64,000 nt of DNA from Bernardetia sp. (GCA_020630575.1 JAHDBD010000003.1:124001-188000), one strand, 5' to 3'. Shown: positions 7,925 to 17,055, counted from the first letter of the stretch. Numbers and translations are program-made. Notes: generated by a model from the sequence alone, not told the origin.

Positions 7925-9241
7925 TTATAGCCAAATATGTGTTTGAAGGATAATTTCTCCTCTAGTAGTGTCTAAGTTTCCTGCTGCATAAACAGGACGT
8001 TGAGAATATTGTAGCGTAATTTTGGCGTGATGAGAATTAATGAAATAATTTGCTCCAATATCAAACTGTGAAGAAGGATCGTTTAAGGCTTCAAAGTTTT
8101 TGTAAGTAAAGGCTGCAAAAGGTTGAAATTGCGCTCCATTTTTAAATTTTGCAAATGCATAACCAGCTTGTGTGTAAGAAATTGTACCTGTTCCAATGGT
8201 AGGTTGTGTATTTCCTCCACCTCCAGAAATATTCATAATTCCTACATTGCGAAGATAATTATCACCAAAATCATAGCTATAAAAAGCTGAATAAGCTGTA
8301 AGTCCACCTTTTCCCATTGGTAACTCTAAGAAGGCATCAACTGCAAAAAGTGAAATGTCTTTTAATTGAGCTTCTGTTTGTCCTGCTTTTTTTACGGCTG
8401 TTGCTTCTGGGTGATAATGAAATCCTGCACCAATATTAAAAATCTTTTTGCTTCCCATATATGTTCCTACAAAATAAGGTAGCTTATTAGATTCTTTGTC
8501 AAAAAATTGATAATTAAAATATCCTTGTACGGCAGTGTTATCATTCAAAACATTTCTTGCAATGCCATCATCTGCCAAATCATTTGCTAATCCACCTGCT
8601 GCAAAAGGTTTATTAAGTGCGATGCGATAGTCAAAACCACCAATTTTTCCTTTTGCATAAATTCCAAACTGACGAGCAAATTGATCTGTGAGTTCAATAG
8701 TCGCCCAATTAAAAATAGGTGCATCTATTGTTAGAAAATTGAGTGTACTGGCATTTGTCATTCTTGAAATGCCATTCCAATAATGAAGTCCTGTTCCAAT
8801 ATAAAGTTGGTCAGCTACTTTGTATTCTGTCCAAGCATCGTGCATGAAAATTTGTGGCTTTTTTCCTGTACCTCCTGTAACTCCTCCATTTACAAAGGTT
8901 TGATTATTCAATCCAAAATGAGTAAGTATTAAAAAACGAGGAGAAATTTGAGCGTACATCAAGACACGAGAGCGACGAAGACCAATATCAAATGTATTGT
9001 CTGAAGGATTTCCTGCTAAATCTACACTATTAGGATTATTTTGAGTAGAACGAACCCAGAACTGATGCCAAGTAAGAAAACGGATATATTTATTCCCACT
9101 ATCATCTAATTTAAGAGTTAGAGGTTTGTAAGAGTGGTCAATTTCTTGTTTTTCTTCTGTTTTATCTTGAGCGAATAAATTTTGGCTAAGACAGAATAAA
9201 ACCAAACAAAATGCAATCAATATTAATTTTAATAGTTTCAT
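7925..9241 (-). CDS. Outer-membrane beta-barrel porin
   Basis: 438 residues with a signal peptide (hydrophobic 5-20, likely cleavage after LFAQ). The mature part alternates polar and hydrophobic residues in strands throughout, with aromatic girdles, and ends in an aromatic-rich strand closing with HIWL, as barrel proteins do. The opening strands (YIRFLTWHQFWVRST, then FDIGLRRSRVLMYAQISPRFLILTHFG) fit the porin group related to OprO/OprP. As the most upstream gene of the symporter unit, it probably provides the outer-membrane route for the carboxylate substrate. Specificity cannot be read from the sequence. Confidence 0.75.
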   Translation of the reverse strand: MKLLKLILIAFCLVLFCLSQNLFAQDKTEEKQEIDHSYKPLTLKLDDSGNKYIRFLTWHQFWVRSTQNNPNSVDLAGNPSDNTFDIGLRRSRVLMYAQISPRFLILTHFGLNNQTFVNGGVTGGTGKKPQIFMHDAWTEYKVADQLYIGTGLHYWNGISRMTNASTLNFLTIDAPIFNWATIELTDQFARQFGIYAKGKIGGFDYRIALNKPFAAGGLANDLADDGIARNVLNDNTAVQGYFNYQFFDKESNKLPYFVGTYMGSKKIFNIGAGFHYHPEATAVKKAGQTEAQLKDISLFAVDAFLELPMGKGGLTAYSAFYSYDFGDNYLRNVGIMNISGGGGNTQPTIGTGTISYTQAGYAFAKFKNGAQFQPFAAFTYKNFEALNDPSSQFDIGANYFINSHHAKITLQYSQRPVYAAGNLDTTRGEIILQTHIWL

Positions 9242-9482
9242 TGTATGGAAGGTTTGTGTGTATGTGAAATTTTATTTTGTGTATTTGTTCCTCAATGATA
9301 CACACAAGCCGACCTAATAGCCAAATGATGGGTTGTTTTCTGTTAAATGAAAGATAGCTTTTTTTGAAATTGTGAATTGTGAGTGATGAATTATGAATGG
9401 AATACCTTTTTGAAATTATGAGGAAAAATTTAGTAATTTATATTTTTTTATAATTTAATTCATCACTTATAATTATTTTATT

Positions 9483-9851
9483 ATGTATTCTAATAATCCT
9501 GTTAGAGATAAAAGTTTTAAATTGGCTGTCAGAATAGTTAAATTATATAAGTTTCTAGTAGAAGAGAAAAAAGAATATACCTTATCCAAACAGCTATTAA
9601 GAAGTGGAACAAGTATAGGTGCTATGGTAAGAGAAGCCGAACACGCAGAGACAAAAAAAGATTTTGTTCATAAAATGTCAATTGCTCAAAAAGAAAATAA
9701 TGAAACATTATACTGGTTAGAACTACTTAGAGAAACAGATTATTTGACTGAACAGCAATTTGAAAGTCTATATAAAGATGCAAAAGAAGTAATTAGCATT
9801 ACCACAAGCATAATAAAAACAACAAAGAAAAATATAAATAAAATACTATGA
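9483..9851 (+). CDS. Four helix bundle protein (S23 rRNA-IVS-type)
   Basis: 122 residues, almost wholly helical. The pattern VRDKSFKLAVRIVKLYKFL, then LSKQLLRSGTSIGAMVREAEHAET, then FVHKMSIAQKENNETLYWLELL is diagnostic for the four-helix-bundle family first described as the protein coded by intervening sequences in 23S rRNA. Here it is a free gene with no rRNA near. These genes are scattered in Bacteroidota and the function is unknown. It converges with the InsA-like gene 9905-10327. Confidence 0.85.
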   Translation: MYSNNPVRDKSFKLAVRIVKLYKFLVEEKKEYTLSKQLLRSGTSIGAMVREAEHAETKKDFVHKMSIAQKENNETLYWLELLRETDYLTEQQFESLYKDAKEVISITTSIIKTTKKNINKIL

Positions 9852-9904
9852 GAATACGGCTTTGTATTCGTTTATAATTTATCACTTACAATTTATCATT
9901 TGTA

Positions 9905-10327
9905 TTAAAGGCGTTCCCACTTGATTATCATAAATTTATCTCCCAAAGGTGTTATCAAAACACTAGAGTCTTCTAACGCATTTTTTTCGGCTAGAAATTC
10001 TAATAATTCGCTGTGTTTCAATATTTTATAAGTAGGACGGTATTCTCTCATTTTTGGACGAGAAATTTTATATTCTTTCACCCAGTTCATTACAGATACG
10101 TGGCTTACTCCAATAATTCGTTCTATTTCTCTGTATGAAAGTCCTTCTAAATAGAGCTGTAAAGCCTTGACTACATAGTAGTTATCGATACGTTTGCCGT
10201 CCTTCTGAACAGTAAAATAATAAGTACATGATTTACATAAAAAGCGCTGTTTTTTGCGTATTGTGCCACTTTTTATAACTTGATTGCTTTGGCAGCGTGG
10301 GCAATCTGGAACTTTGAAAGTATTCAT
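9905..10327 (-). CDS. Orphan InsA-like zinc-ribbon/HTH protein, possibly domesticated
   Basis: 140 residues. The N-terminus has a zinc ribbon with Cys9-x2-Cys12 and Cys31-x2-Cys34, like InsA of IS1-family elements. A helix-turn-helix follows (YREIERIIGVSHVSVMNWVKEY, about 70-91). The last 45 residues (EFLAEKNALEDSSVLITPLGDKF and on) do not resemble a transposase. There is no InsB/DDE partner, no terminal inverted repeats at its borders and no target duplication, so this is not an insertion sequence as it stands. It is transcribed divergently from acs across a leader full of inverted repeats, so a role as a DNA-binding regulator of acs is a reasonable guess. Confidence 0.7.
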   Translation of the reverse strand: MNTFKVPDCPRCQSNQVIKSGTIRKKQRFLCKSCTYYFTVQKDGKRIDNYYVVKALQLYLEGLSYREIERIIGVSHVSVMNWVKEYKISRPKMREYRPTYKILKHSELLEFLAEKNALEDSSVLITPLGDKFMIIKWERL

Positions 10328-10338
10328 AATATAGTATT

Positions 10339-10374
10339 TAAACCCTAAGGGCTTTTAAAAACCCTTAGGGTTTA
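10339..10374. terminator. Perfect 13-bp inverted repeat
   Basis: Arms at 10339-10351 (TAAACCCTAAGGG) and 10362-10374 (its exact complement), loop of 10 bases. It lies just upstream of the InsA-like start (10327) and far upstream of acs, so in position it is not a terminator of either gene. It could be an operator or a mobile-repeat scar. Confidence 0.55.
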
Positions 10375-10424
10375 GTACAATTTTATACAATTTAATCAAA
10401 AAAAATGAACTATCTAAAATTTAC

Positions 10425-10519
10425 TTTGCATAGCTATATCAATTTTGCATAGCTATATTATTTTAGCAGAGTATGTTTTGTGGCTTTTAAGAAAAACTAT
10501 ACTTTGCTAAAATAATATA
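10425..10519. promoter_or_regulatory. Direct and inverted repeats in the acs/InsA-like divergent region
   Basis: TTTGCATAGCTATAT occurs twice, at 10425-10439 and 10444-10458, 19 bp apart (about two helical turns). It is followed by a 21-bp inverted repeat with arms 10454-10474 and 10499-10519 (one mismatch within the central 18 bp). The spacing and symmetry look like binding sites for a dimeric regulator; the protein is unknown. Confidence 0.5.
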
Positions 10520-10555
10520 TTTTTTTAGGGAAACCGTTTTTATTTTTTTAGATTG

Positions 10556-10635
10556 TGTAATAATTTGTATTACAGGCTTAACTAAGTCTGTAATAAACTA
10601 AAAAATAATTTCAACTCACAGACTAGAAATCTGTG
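10556..10635 (+). promoter_or_regulatory. Alternating palindromes in the acs leader
   Basis: TGTAATA at 10556-10562 pairs with TATTACA at 10568-10574. The latter, with one more base, also pairs with CTGTAATA at 10588-10595. AGTCTGT at 10585-10591 can pair with ACAGACT at 10618-10624, and CACAGA at 10617-10622 can pair with TCTGTG at 10630-10635. So several mutually exclusive stems are possible just before the acs start. This may be an operator array or a structured mRNA leader. Confidence 0.45.
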
Positions 10636-10656
10636 CAATATAAACCACACACAATC

Positions 10657-12558
10657 ATGAGAATTAGAACCTTAGAAGATTATAGCACAGCCTATCGAAA
10701 AAGTGTAGAAAATCCTGAACGTTTTTGGGAAGATGTAGCAGAAACTTTTTCTTGGCACAAACGCTGGGACAAAGTTTTGGATTATAGTTTTGAAGATTAT
10801 TATGTAAAATGGTTTGAAGGTGCAAAATTCAATATTACAGAAAATTGCTTAGACAGACATTTACTCACAAAAGGCGATAAAGTAGCCTTAATATGGGAAC
10901 CTAACAGCCCAGATGAAGACGAAATAGAATTTACTTACAAACAGTTACACGAAAAAGTATGTCAGTTTGCCAATGTTCTGAAAAATAATGGAGTTGAAAA
11001 AGGAGATAGAGTAGTTTTATATATGCCAATGGTGCCAGAATTAGCAATTGGAGTTTTGGCTTGCGCTCGTGTTGGAGCTGTTCATTCGGTAGTTTTTGCA
11101 GGATTTTCTTCTTCTGCTTTGGCTGATAGAATCAATGATGCACAAGCAAAAATAGTTTTGAGTTCGGATGGAAATTTCAGAGGAAATAGAGTATTTGAAG
11201 TGAAAAGTGTAGTAGATGAAGCTCTTTCAACCTGTCCTTCTATCGAAAAGCAAATTGTTTTGAAACGCACCAATTCAGATATAACTATGAAAGAAGGTAG
11301 AGATATTTGGTGGCACGAACAAACAGAAAAAGCTGACCCATTTTGTCCTGCTACAATCATTGATGCTGAAGACCCTTTATTTATTCTTTATACCTCAGGT
11401 TCGACAGGAAAACCTAAAGGAGTTGTTCATCATGCAGGTGGCTATATGGTTTATACAAAATACAGTTTTGAGAATGTTTTTCAGCTTCAAGACGATGATG
11501 TTTATTGGTGTACAGCTGACATTGGGTGGATTACTGGTCATTCCTATATTGTTTATGCACCTCTTTTGGCTGGCTCAACAACAATGATGTTTGAAGGAAC
11601 ACCTACTTTTCCAGATGCAGGTCGTTTTTGGGAAATTGTAGATAAATATAAAGTTTCTATTTTTTATACTGCTCCTACGGCTATTCGTGCGCTACAAGCA
11701 AAAGGACTTGAGTTTGTAAATAAATATGATTTGTCTTCTTTACGTGTTTTGGGAACAGTTGGCGAACCTATCAATGAAGAAGCGTGGCATTGGTATCATC
11801 AGCATATCGGAAAAGGAAATTGCCCAATTGTGGATACGTGGTGGCAAACTGAAACAGGTGGAATGATGATTTCGAATATGGCAGGAGTAACACCAAACAA
11901 ACCGACTTGTGCAACACTTCCACTTCCAGGTATTCAGCCTGTTTTATTAGATTCAGAAGGAAATGAAATTGAAGGAAATAACGTAGAAGGAAATTTATGT
12001 ATAAAATATCCTTGGCCTTCAATTTTACGCACTACTTATGGAGACCATGAACGTTGTAAACAAACGTATTTTTCTACTTATAGAGGTTATTATTTTACAG
12101 GTGATGGCTGTAAAAGAGACCATGACGGAATGTACAGAATTTTGGGAAGGGTAGATGATGTTATAAATGTTTCTGGACATAGAATGGGAACGGCAGAAGT
12201 AGAAGATGCCATCAATCAACACGAAGATGTCATTGAATCAGCAGTTGTGGGTTATCCTCATGACATAAAAGGACAAGGAATTTATGCTTTTGTGATTTGT
12301 GATGAAAACTCTAGTAAATCTCATGAAGAATTAAGAACCGAAATCTTACAAACAGTTTCGCAAGAAATTGGAGCGATTGCCAAACCTGAAAAAATTCAAA
12401 TCGTTTCAGGGCTTCCAAAAACTCGTTCTGGAAAAATTATGCGTAGAATTTTGAGGAAAATTGCAGAAGGAGATATTTCTAATTTGGGAGATACTTCTAC
12501 TCTTCTTGACCCTTCTGTGGTTGATGAAATTAGAGAAGGCGCAGGATTAGCTGTGTAG
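10657..12558 (+). CDS. acs: Acetyl-CoA synthetase (AMP-forming)
   Basis: Makes acetyl-CoA from acetate, ATP and CoA through acetyl-AMP in the cytoplasm. I use the ATG at 10657 (MRIRTLEDYSTAYRK), giving 633 residues; the frame also has a GTG at 10633. The P-loop-like motif YTSGSTGKPKG is at 245-255, the acetate-pocket signature DTWWQTETGG has Trp395/396 (Trp is typical of acetate-specific enzymes), and the C-terminal catalytic Lys593 lies in SGKIMRRILRK, the Lys usually controlled by acetylation. Length and motif order are normal. With the symporter, porin and sensor genes upstream it completes an acetate uptake-activation set. It ends in a strong terminator. Confidence 0.97.
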   Translation: MRIRTLEDYSTAYRKSVENPERFWEDVAETFSWHKRWDKVLDYSFEDYYVKWFEGAKFNITENCLDRHLLTKGDKVALIWEPNSPDEDEIEFTYKQLHEKVCQFANVLKNNGVEKGDRVVLYMPMVPELAIGVLACARVGAVHSVVFAGFSSSALADRINDAQAKIVLSSDGNFRGNRVFEVKSVVDEALSTCPSIEKQIVLKRTNSDITMKEGRDIWWHEQTEKADPFCPATIIDAEDPLFILYTSGSTGKPKGVVHHAGGYMVYTKYSFENVFQLQDDDVYWCTADIGWITGHSYIVYAPLLAGSTTMMFEGTPTFPDAGRFWEIVDKYKVSIFYTAPTAIRALQAKGLEFVNKYDLSSLRVLGTVGEPINEEAWHWYHQHIGKGNCPIVDTWWQTETGGMMISNMAGVTPNKPTCATLPLPGIQPVLLDSEGNEIEGNNVEGNLCIKYPWPSILRTTYGDHERCKQTYFSTYRGYYFTGDGCKRDHDGMYRILGRVDDVINVSGHRMGTAEVEDAINQHEDVIESAVVGYPHDIKGQGIYAFVICDENSSKSHEELRTEILQTVSQEIGAIAKPEKIQIVSGLPKTRSGKIMRRILRKIAEGDISNLGDTSTLLDPSVVDEIREGAGLAV

Positions 12559-12580
12559 TCATTTATAATCTACCACCCAT

Positions 12581-12617
12581 AAAAAAAAGCAACTTCTAAA
12601 AGAGGTTGCTTTTTTTG
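12581..12617. terminator. Rho-independent terminator, acs
   Basis: Stem AGCAACTTCT (12588-12597) with AGAGGTTGCT (12601-12610), loop AAA, flanked by A8 on the left and T7 on the right. It works in both directions between convergent acs and the desaturase gene. Confidence 0.85.
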
Positions 12618-12702
12618 TTCCAACAATTAAAAAAGTAATTAGAATTACTAATTTAGAAACTAGATGAGAAAAATGGGTTTTGGGTTGCTTTTAATAAAAT
12701 AA

Positions 12703-13674
12703 TCATTTAGCAACCATCTCACCTATTTCTTCATCAAAATAAAACAGATCAAAGCATTCTTTAGCATCTCTAAACGACCATGTAATTGTTGTTGCTTCTT
12801 GAAGTTGAGGAATATTCTTCATTACAATAGGTAGATTATAAAAAGGAATTTGAGCATTTAGATGATGAATATGATGATAACCTATATTTCCAGTAAACCA
12901 ATTCATGAAAGGATTCATTTTGAAAAAGCTAGTGGAATGTAGAGCAGCAAAGAAATAATCCCATTTATCATTGGTTACTAACTTTATATTTGGAAAGTTG
13001 TGTTGTACATAAAATAAATATGCCCCCAACATAGAAGAAAGAAATAAGGGAAACCAAAACCCTAAAAAGAAAAACTGTACATCAATTTGAATGAGTACGA
13101 CTGACAAAAAAATATGAAAAAGAATAGCAAAAAATCCGTCAAAATGCTTTTTAGGAGCTTTCAAAAAAGGAATCAAACACATTCCCAACAAAAAAACAGT
13201 AAAATAACCAAAGAAAATATTGAGAGGATAACGTGTAATTTTGTATAGAATCTGTTCTTTTTTAGAAAGAGAATAATAATGTGATTTTGATAAAACTGGA
13301 AAACTTCCAACACTAGAACCATACATTTTAGAATTATTCTTATGATGATGATTGTGCGAACGTTCCCAAATACTTGGAGGATTTAAAACAAGTATTCCAA
13401 AACATTTTACAATCAAACGAGCTATTTTACTTTTTGTAAAGATAGCTTTATGAAGTGTATCATGATAAATAACAAACAATCGTATCAATAATAAACCTAT
13501 AATTATACTTACAAATGACTGAATGTATATATTTTTTATAGTAAAAATAATAATTTCTAAGACTGTTAGTAGTGACAAGGCTTCAATTAAGAAATACCAA
13601 CTTTTACGTTTATCTTCTATTGCATAACTAGAAAGCTGCTGCATCAAAGTTCTATCAAAGTAAGACGTTTTCAT
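12703..13674 (-). CDS. Membrane fatty-acid desaturase family protein
   Basis: 323 residues from the ATG at 13674 (MKTSYFDRTL); this start leaves a 4-bp gap to the upstream hydrolase, while an earlier ATG at 13695 would overlap it. Several membrane helices carry the three His boxes of integral di-iron desaturases/hydroxylases: HDTLH at about 71-75, HNHHH at about 107-111 and HHIHH near 272-276. The reaction is oxygen-dependent desaturation or hydroxylation of a lipid, or possibly of a carotenoid-like substrate, at the inner membrane. It is directly behind an alpha/beta hydrolase gene in one operon. The substrate is not readable. Confidence 0.85.
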   Translation of the reverse strand: MKTSYFDRTLMQQLSSYAIEDKRKSWYFLIEALSLLTVLEIIIFTIKNIYIQSFVSIIIGLLLIRLFVIYHDTLHKAIFTKSKIARLIVKCFGILVLNPPSIWERSHNHHHKNNSKMYGSSVGSFPVLSKSHYYSLSKKEQILYKITRYPLNIFFGYFTVFLLGMCLIPFLKAPKKHFDGFFAILFHIFLSVVLIQIDVQFFFLGFWFPLFLSSMLGAYLFYVQHNFPNIKLVTNDKWDYFFAALHSTSFFKMNPFMNWFTGNIGYHHIHHLNAQIPFYNLPIVMKNIPQLQEATTITWSFRDAKECFDLFYFDEEIGEMVAK

Positions 13675-13678
13675 TTTA

Positions 13679-14566
13679 CTATATATTTTTATCAAAAATT
13701 TGGTTTATCCAATTAAAAGATGTTTTCCATAATGTTTCTTTGCAACGAGGACTAAAAAAACCCATGTGTCCTACTTTCTTCAAACCTATTTCTTTAGGAT
13801 TAACATAATTTCTTTCTAGCTGACAGTTAGTATATAAGTTAGCTACATCATCAATAGAATCTTGAGTACTCCATTCGTCATCTGAAAAATTTACTAAATA
13901 CATTGGAAAAGAAAGGGAAGCATAGTGATTATAAGAAGGATTTTTTTCTACAAAATCTAAACTATATCTCTTATTTCTACCCCATTGAGCAAATTCCCTT
14001 GCTACCTTTTTCGGCAAATCTTCACCTAAGTTTAAAGATTTTGCTGGTAAATACCCCTTTATAGTAGTTAGGGCTGGTATTACTCCATAATAAAGTACAT
14101 TTAGCTTTCCTTTTGTTTTTTTGGATGGAGCATATCCTTTGTAACCACTTTGCATACAAATACAATATGCACCAATCAATCTGGCATGCACATTACTTTC
14201 TGAAAAACCGATAAAATTACCTCCTATGCTATGTCCTACAATGATTATATTTTGTTCATAATTATCAATAATATAATCAAAAACAGCTTTTGCATCTTGA
14301 CTATATTGATGTAAAGTAGTAGTATAATCAGTAATTTCTTTATTTCTTGATAAACCAATACCTTGATAATCAAAGGTAACAACCATAAAACCTTGGGAAG
14401 AAAGATAATTTGAGTAAGAAGTATAAATACTCTGTTTTACTGCTGTAGCTGGATTTACAATTATAATTCCTTTTGGTTTTAAATCTTTAGGTTGATAAAT
14501 GGTAATAGATATTATCTCATCTCCAAAACCTTTTATTAGTTCTCTATTTACATTTATAGATTGCAT
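13679..14566 (-). CDS. Alpha/beta hydrolase
   Basis: 295 residues, soluble. The nucleophile elbow GHSIGG puts the catalytic Ser at 113. The likely acid is Asp229 or Asp230 (VNFSDDEWS) and the His is His267 (KKVGHMGFF). The stretch GFMVVTFDYQGIGLSRN (about 59-75) is the strand-loop typical of serine aminopeptidase/monoglyceride-lipase-like hydrolases. It is first in a two-gene unit with the desaturase, so lipid ester or thioester cleavage is plausible but unproved. Confidence 0.85.
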   Translation of the reverse strand: MQSINVNRELIKGFGDEIISITIYQPKDLKPKGIIIVNPATAVKQSIYTSYSNYLSSQGFMVVTFDYQGIGLSRNKEITDYTTTLHQYSQDAKAVFDYIIDNYEQNIIIVGHSIGGNFIGFSESNVHARLIGAYCICMQSGYKGYAPSKKTKGKLNVLYYGVIPALTTIKGYLPAKSLNLGEDLPKKVAREFAQWGRNKRYSLDFVEKNPSYNHYASLSFPMYLVNFSDDEWSTQDSIDDVANLYTNCQLERNYVNPKEIGLKKVGHMGFFSPRCKETLWKTSFNWINQIFDKNI

Positions 14567-14722
14567 TTTTTATAGAATGTGATTATAACCCAAATATATT
14601 ACATAAATTACTTATTCAAAAATAAACCTTAGAAAATACATTTATAAAGTTACAAGAAATTGCTCAAGCTCCCCAAATTGATGATGTTTTAGTAATGGGA
14701 TTCAAAATCTAATGATAAAATG

Positions 14723-16087
14723 CTACACTGTAGAATCTGCAATAAATTGTAATGCTAAATCTCTTCCTTTTTTAATACAATCACTTACCGAAACGCCTCC
14801 AAACCAGTTTGCACAAATATAAATATCTGATTTTTTGAGTCGTTTTAGTTGTTTTTCTACTTTCAAAAGCTGTTCATCATATTGTGGAACAGATTTATCC
14901 CAACGTGTAAATTGCTGAATAACAGGATCATTTTTTATTCCATAAATCTGTTTTAATTCTTCTGTATGTCGTTTCAAAATTTCCTGTTTGGGTAATTCTG
15001 CATTTTCTTGCCACTGTCTTCCCCCCACAAAACCAGTAAACAAAACTTCATCTTTGGGTGCACGTCCCTCAAAAACACTACTACTCCAAATTGTTCCTGC
15101 CGAAAAAAGGTTTTCTACTTTTGGATGTAAAGCTCCAAAACCATCTAAATCAAAATCTACATCTTCTTTTTTGAAAATACTATGAATCAAACACATAGTC
15201 GGATAATGAATATCTCTAATAGTAAGAGCAAGTTTTTCAAAATGAGGTTCTAATAAATTAGCTGTTATCGAAGGAGGAGTCGTTATAAAAACTTTATCAA
15301 ATTCTAGACTATCGACTTCTTTTTTTCCTCGTTTTTCGCTTTCTATTTCTAAAACCCAACGTCTATTTCTGCGTTCTATAAAATCACTATTTTTGATTGA
15401 AACAACAGTATGATTGAGTTGAACATTCAAATTCTTAGCTATATGTTTTGCCAATGATTGCATTCCATTTTTGAAAGAAACAGATTGTTTTCTGCTTCCA
15501 GATTTATTTTTTATAAATCCTTTCAATATTGAACCGTGGTTTTGAGCATATTCTGTTAGTTGAGGAAAAGTATATTTGAGCAAAAGTTGATATGCATCAG
15601 CTGCATAAATACCTGTTACAAAAGGACTGACTGCATAATCGACAACTTCTTTTCCAAAATGATTTTCTAAAAATTCGCCTACTGTTGTTTTCTCATCTAA
15701 TTCCTCTTTTTTATAATAGAGTTCCTTAAAAATTTTTGCTTTAGTTTTGGTAGAAAAAAAAGAGCCAAATAACAATCCTTGTGGAGAAGTAGGTAATTTT
15801 TTTGGTTTTCCGTCACGTACAATAAAACGACTTTTACTTACTTTGTTAGCATAAACAAGTTCATTGGCAAAACCTGCATTCTTGATAAATTCAAAAATTT
15901 CATCATCCATTAATAATGAATTTGCCCCTCTTTCAAGCAAATAGGCTTTGTTTTTTCCCATCTGTGTAGTTTTCAAATAGCCTCCTACTTCGCTGCTAGA
16001 TTCGAAAATTTGATAGGGGATGTTTTTTTGATGTAAATGCCAAGCTAATGAAAGTCCTGAAATACCTGCGCCAACGATTGCTATCAT
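14723..16087 (-). CDS. hemG: Protoporphyrinogen/coproporphyrinogen oxidase (HemY-type, FAD)
   Basis: 454 residues. The N-terminal dinucleotide-binding motif is IVGAGISGLSLAWHL (4-18), and the second FAD region with Arg-Gly-Ala-Asn-Ser (ERGANSLL, about 52-59) is typical of oxygen-dependent HemY/PPO enzymes. The C-terminus has the FAD-contact motif ICANWFGGVSVSDCIKKG. It oxidises the porphyrinogen ring in heme synthesis. It stands alone on the minus strand, with no other hem genes in the window. An amine oxidase of the same superfamily is less likely given the full-length match to PPO motifs. Confidence 0.88.
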   Translation of the reverse strand: MIAIVGAGISGLSLAWHLHQKNIPYQIFESSSEVGGYLKTTQMGKNKAYLLERGANSLLMDDEIFEFIKNAGFANELVYANKVSKSRFIVRDGKPKKLPTSPQGLLFGSFFSTKTKAKIFKELYYKKEELDEKTTVGEFLENHFGKEVVDYAVSPFVTGIYAADAYQLLLKYTFPQLTEYAQNHGSILKGFIKNKSGSRKQSVSFKNGMQSLAKHIAKNLNVQLNHTVVSIKNSDFIERRNRRWVLEIESEKRGKKEVDSLEFDKVFITTPPSITANLLEPHFEKLALTIRDIHYPTMCLIHSIFKKEDVDFDLDGFGALHPKVENLFSAGTIWSSSVFEGRAPKDEVLFTGFVGGRQWQENAELPKQEILKRHTEELKQIYGIKNDPVIQQFTRWDKSVPQYDEQLLKVEKQLKRLKKSDIYICANWFGGVSVSDCIKKGRDLALQFIADSTV

Positions 16088-16230
16088 TTTAAAAAGTGGA
16101 AAAATGAAAATTATTTAGGATAGAATTAAAATTAACCTACGAAAATAAAGAGTTATTTTCTAAGAAACAAAATTAGTAAATTTATAGCTTCAAAAGCTAT
16201 TATATTATAATACAAAAAGAGCAATAAATA

Positions 16231-17055
16231 ATGACAAAACAGCGCAAACTTTTATCTCAATATCATCCAGTTTTATATTTTATTTCAGTTTGGGAAAAAA
16301 GAATACGAAGACAAATAAGTTGGTTAGTAGATTCGAAAATATATACTCAAGAAAAGCAAAGTGAAAAATTAGCTTTCAGAGTGAAAAAGCATCAATCTAA
16401 GTTACTTAAAAAACTAGGCGACTCAGATATGCAGTTACAATATAATAAAGTAAAAAATTTAGAAATTGTTGTAGAAAAAATCAATGGAACACTCATAAAA
16501 CCCAATGAAACTTTTTCTTTTTGTAAAACAGTAGGATTACCAACCAAAAAGAAAGGCTATAAATTGGGAATGGAACTCTCTTTTGGCGAAGCAAAAACAG
16601 GGATTGGAGGTGGAATTTGTCAAAGCTCAAATTTATTGCATTGGTTGGCTTTGCATTCTCCTCTTACAATAAATGAAAGACATCATCACAGTTTTGATCC
16701 GTTTCCTGATGATGGGCGTGTGTTACCTTTTGCAAGTGGTGCAACTGTTTTTTATAATTACCTAGATTTCCAGCTTACTAATACGACACATTATACCTTT
16801 CAAATAAATCTTTGGCTTACCGATAAACTTTTAGAAGGTGAAATACGAATTAATGAAGAATTAGATTTTGCTTATCATGTCTTTGAGAAAAATCATAAGT
16901 TTTTGAAGCAAAAGGGAGACTTTTTTAGAACAAATGAAATATGGAGAAATAAAATATTAAAATTTCAAAGTGGAAAAATAGTTGATACAGAATTGATTAC
17001 AAAGAATTTTGGACATGTAAAGTACAAACCTCAAGAGTACGAAAGTGTAGAATGA
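16231..17055 (+). CDS. VanW family protein
   Basis: 274 residues. Core VanW signature: ETFSFCKTVGLPTKKKGYK, then GIGGGICQSSNLLHWLALHSPL with the invariant GGGICQ, then ERHHHSFDPFPDDGRVLPFASGATVFYNYLDF. These motifs define the family named after the VanW protein of vancomycin-resistance operons, but most members, including this one, have no van genes nearby, and the biochemical role is unknown. No signal peptide. Divergent from hemG with a 143-bp gap. Confidence 0.9.
   Translation: MTKQRKLLSQYHPVLYFISVWEKRIRRQISWLVDSKIYTQEKQSEKLAFRVKKHQSKLLKKLGDSDMQLQYNKVKNLEIVVEKINGTLIKPNETFSFCKTVGLPTKKKGYKLGMELSFGEAKTGIGGGICQSSNLLHWLALHSPLTINERHHHSFDPFPDDGRVLPFASGATVFYNYLDFQLTNTTHYTFQINLWLTDKLLEGEIRINEELDFAYHVFEKNHKFLKQKGDFFRTNEIWRNKILKFQSGKIVDTELITKNFGHVKYKPQEYESVE

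Noticed and set aside
9905..10327. InsA-like gene as a complete IS1-type insertion sequence
   Set aside because: No InsB/DDE gene, no terminal inverted repeats at the borders, no target duplication.
14626..14712. A 28-codon plus-strand frame ending LVMGFKI before hemG
   Set aside because: It begins right after a stop codon, has no ATG or recognised family, and could be chance in AT-rich spacer. Possible gene debris, not enough to list.
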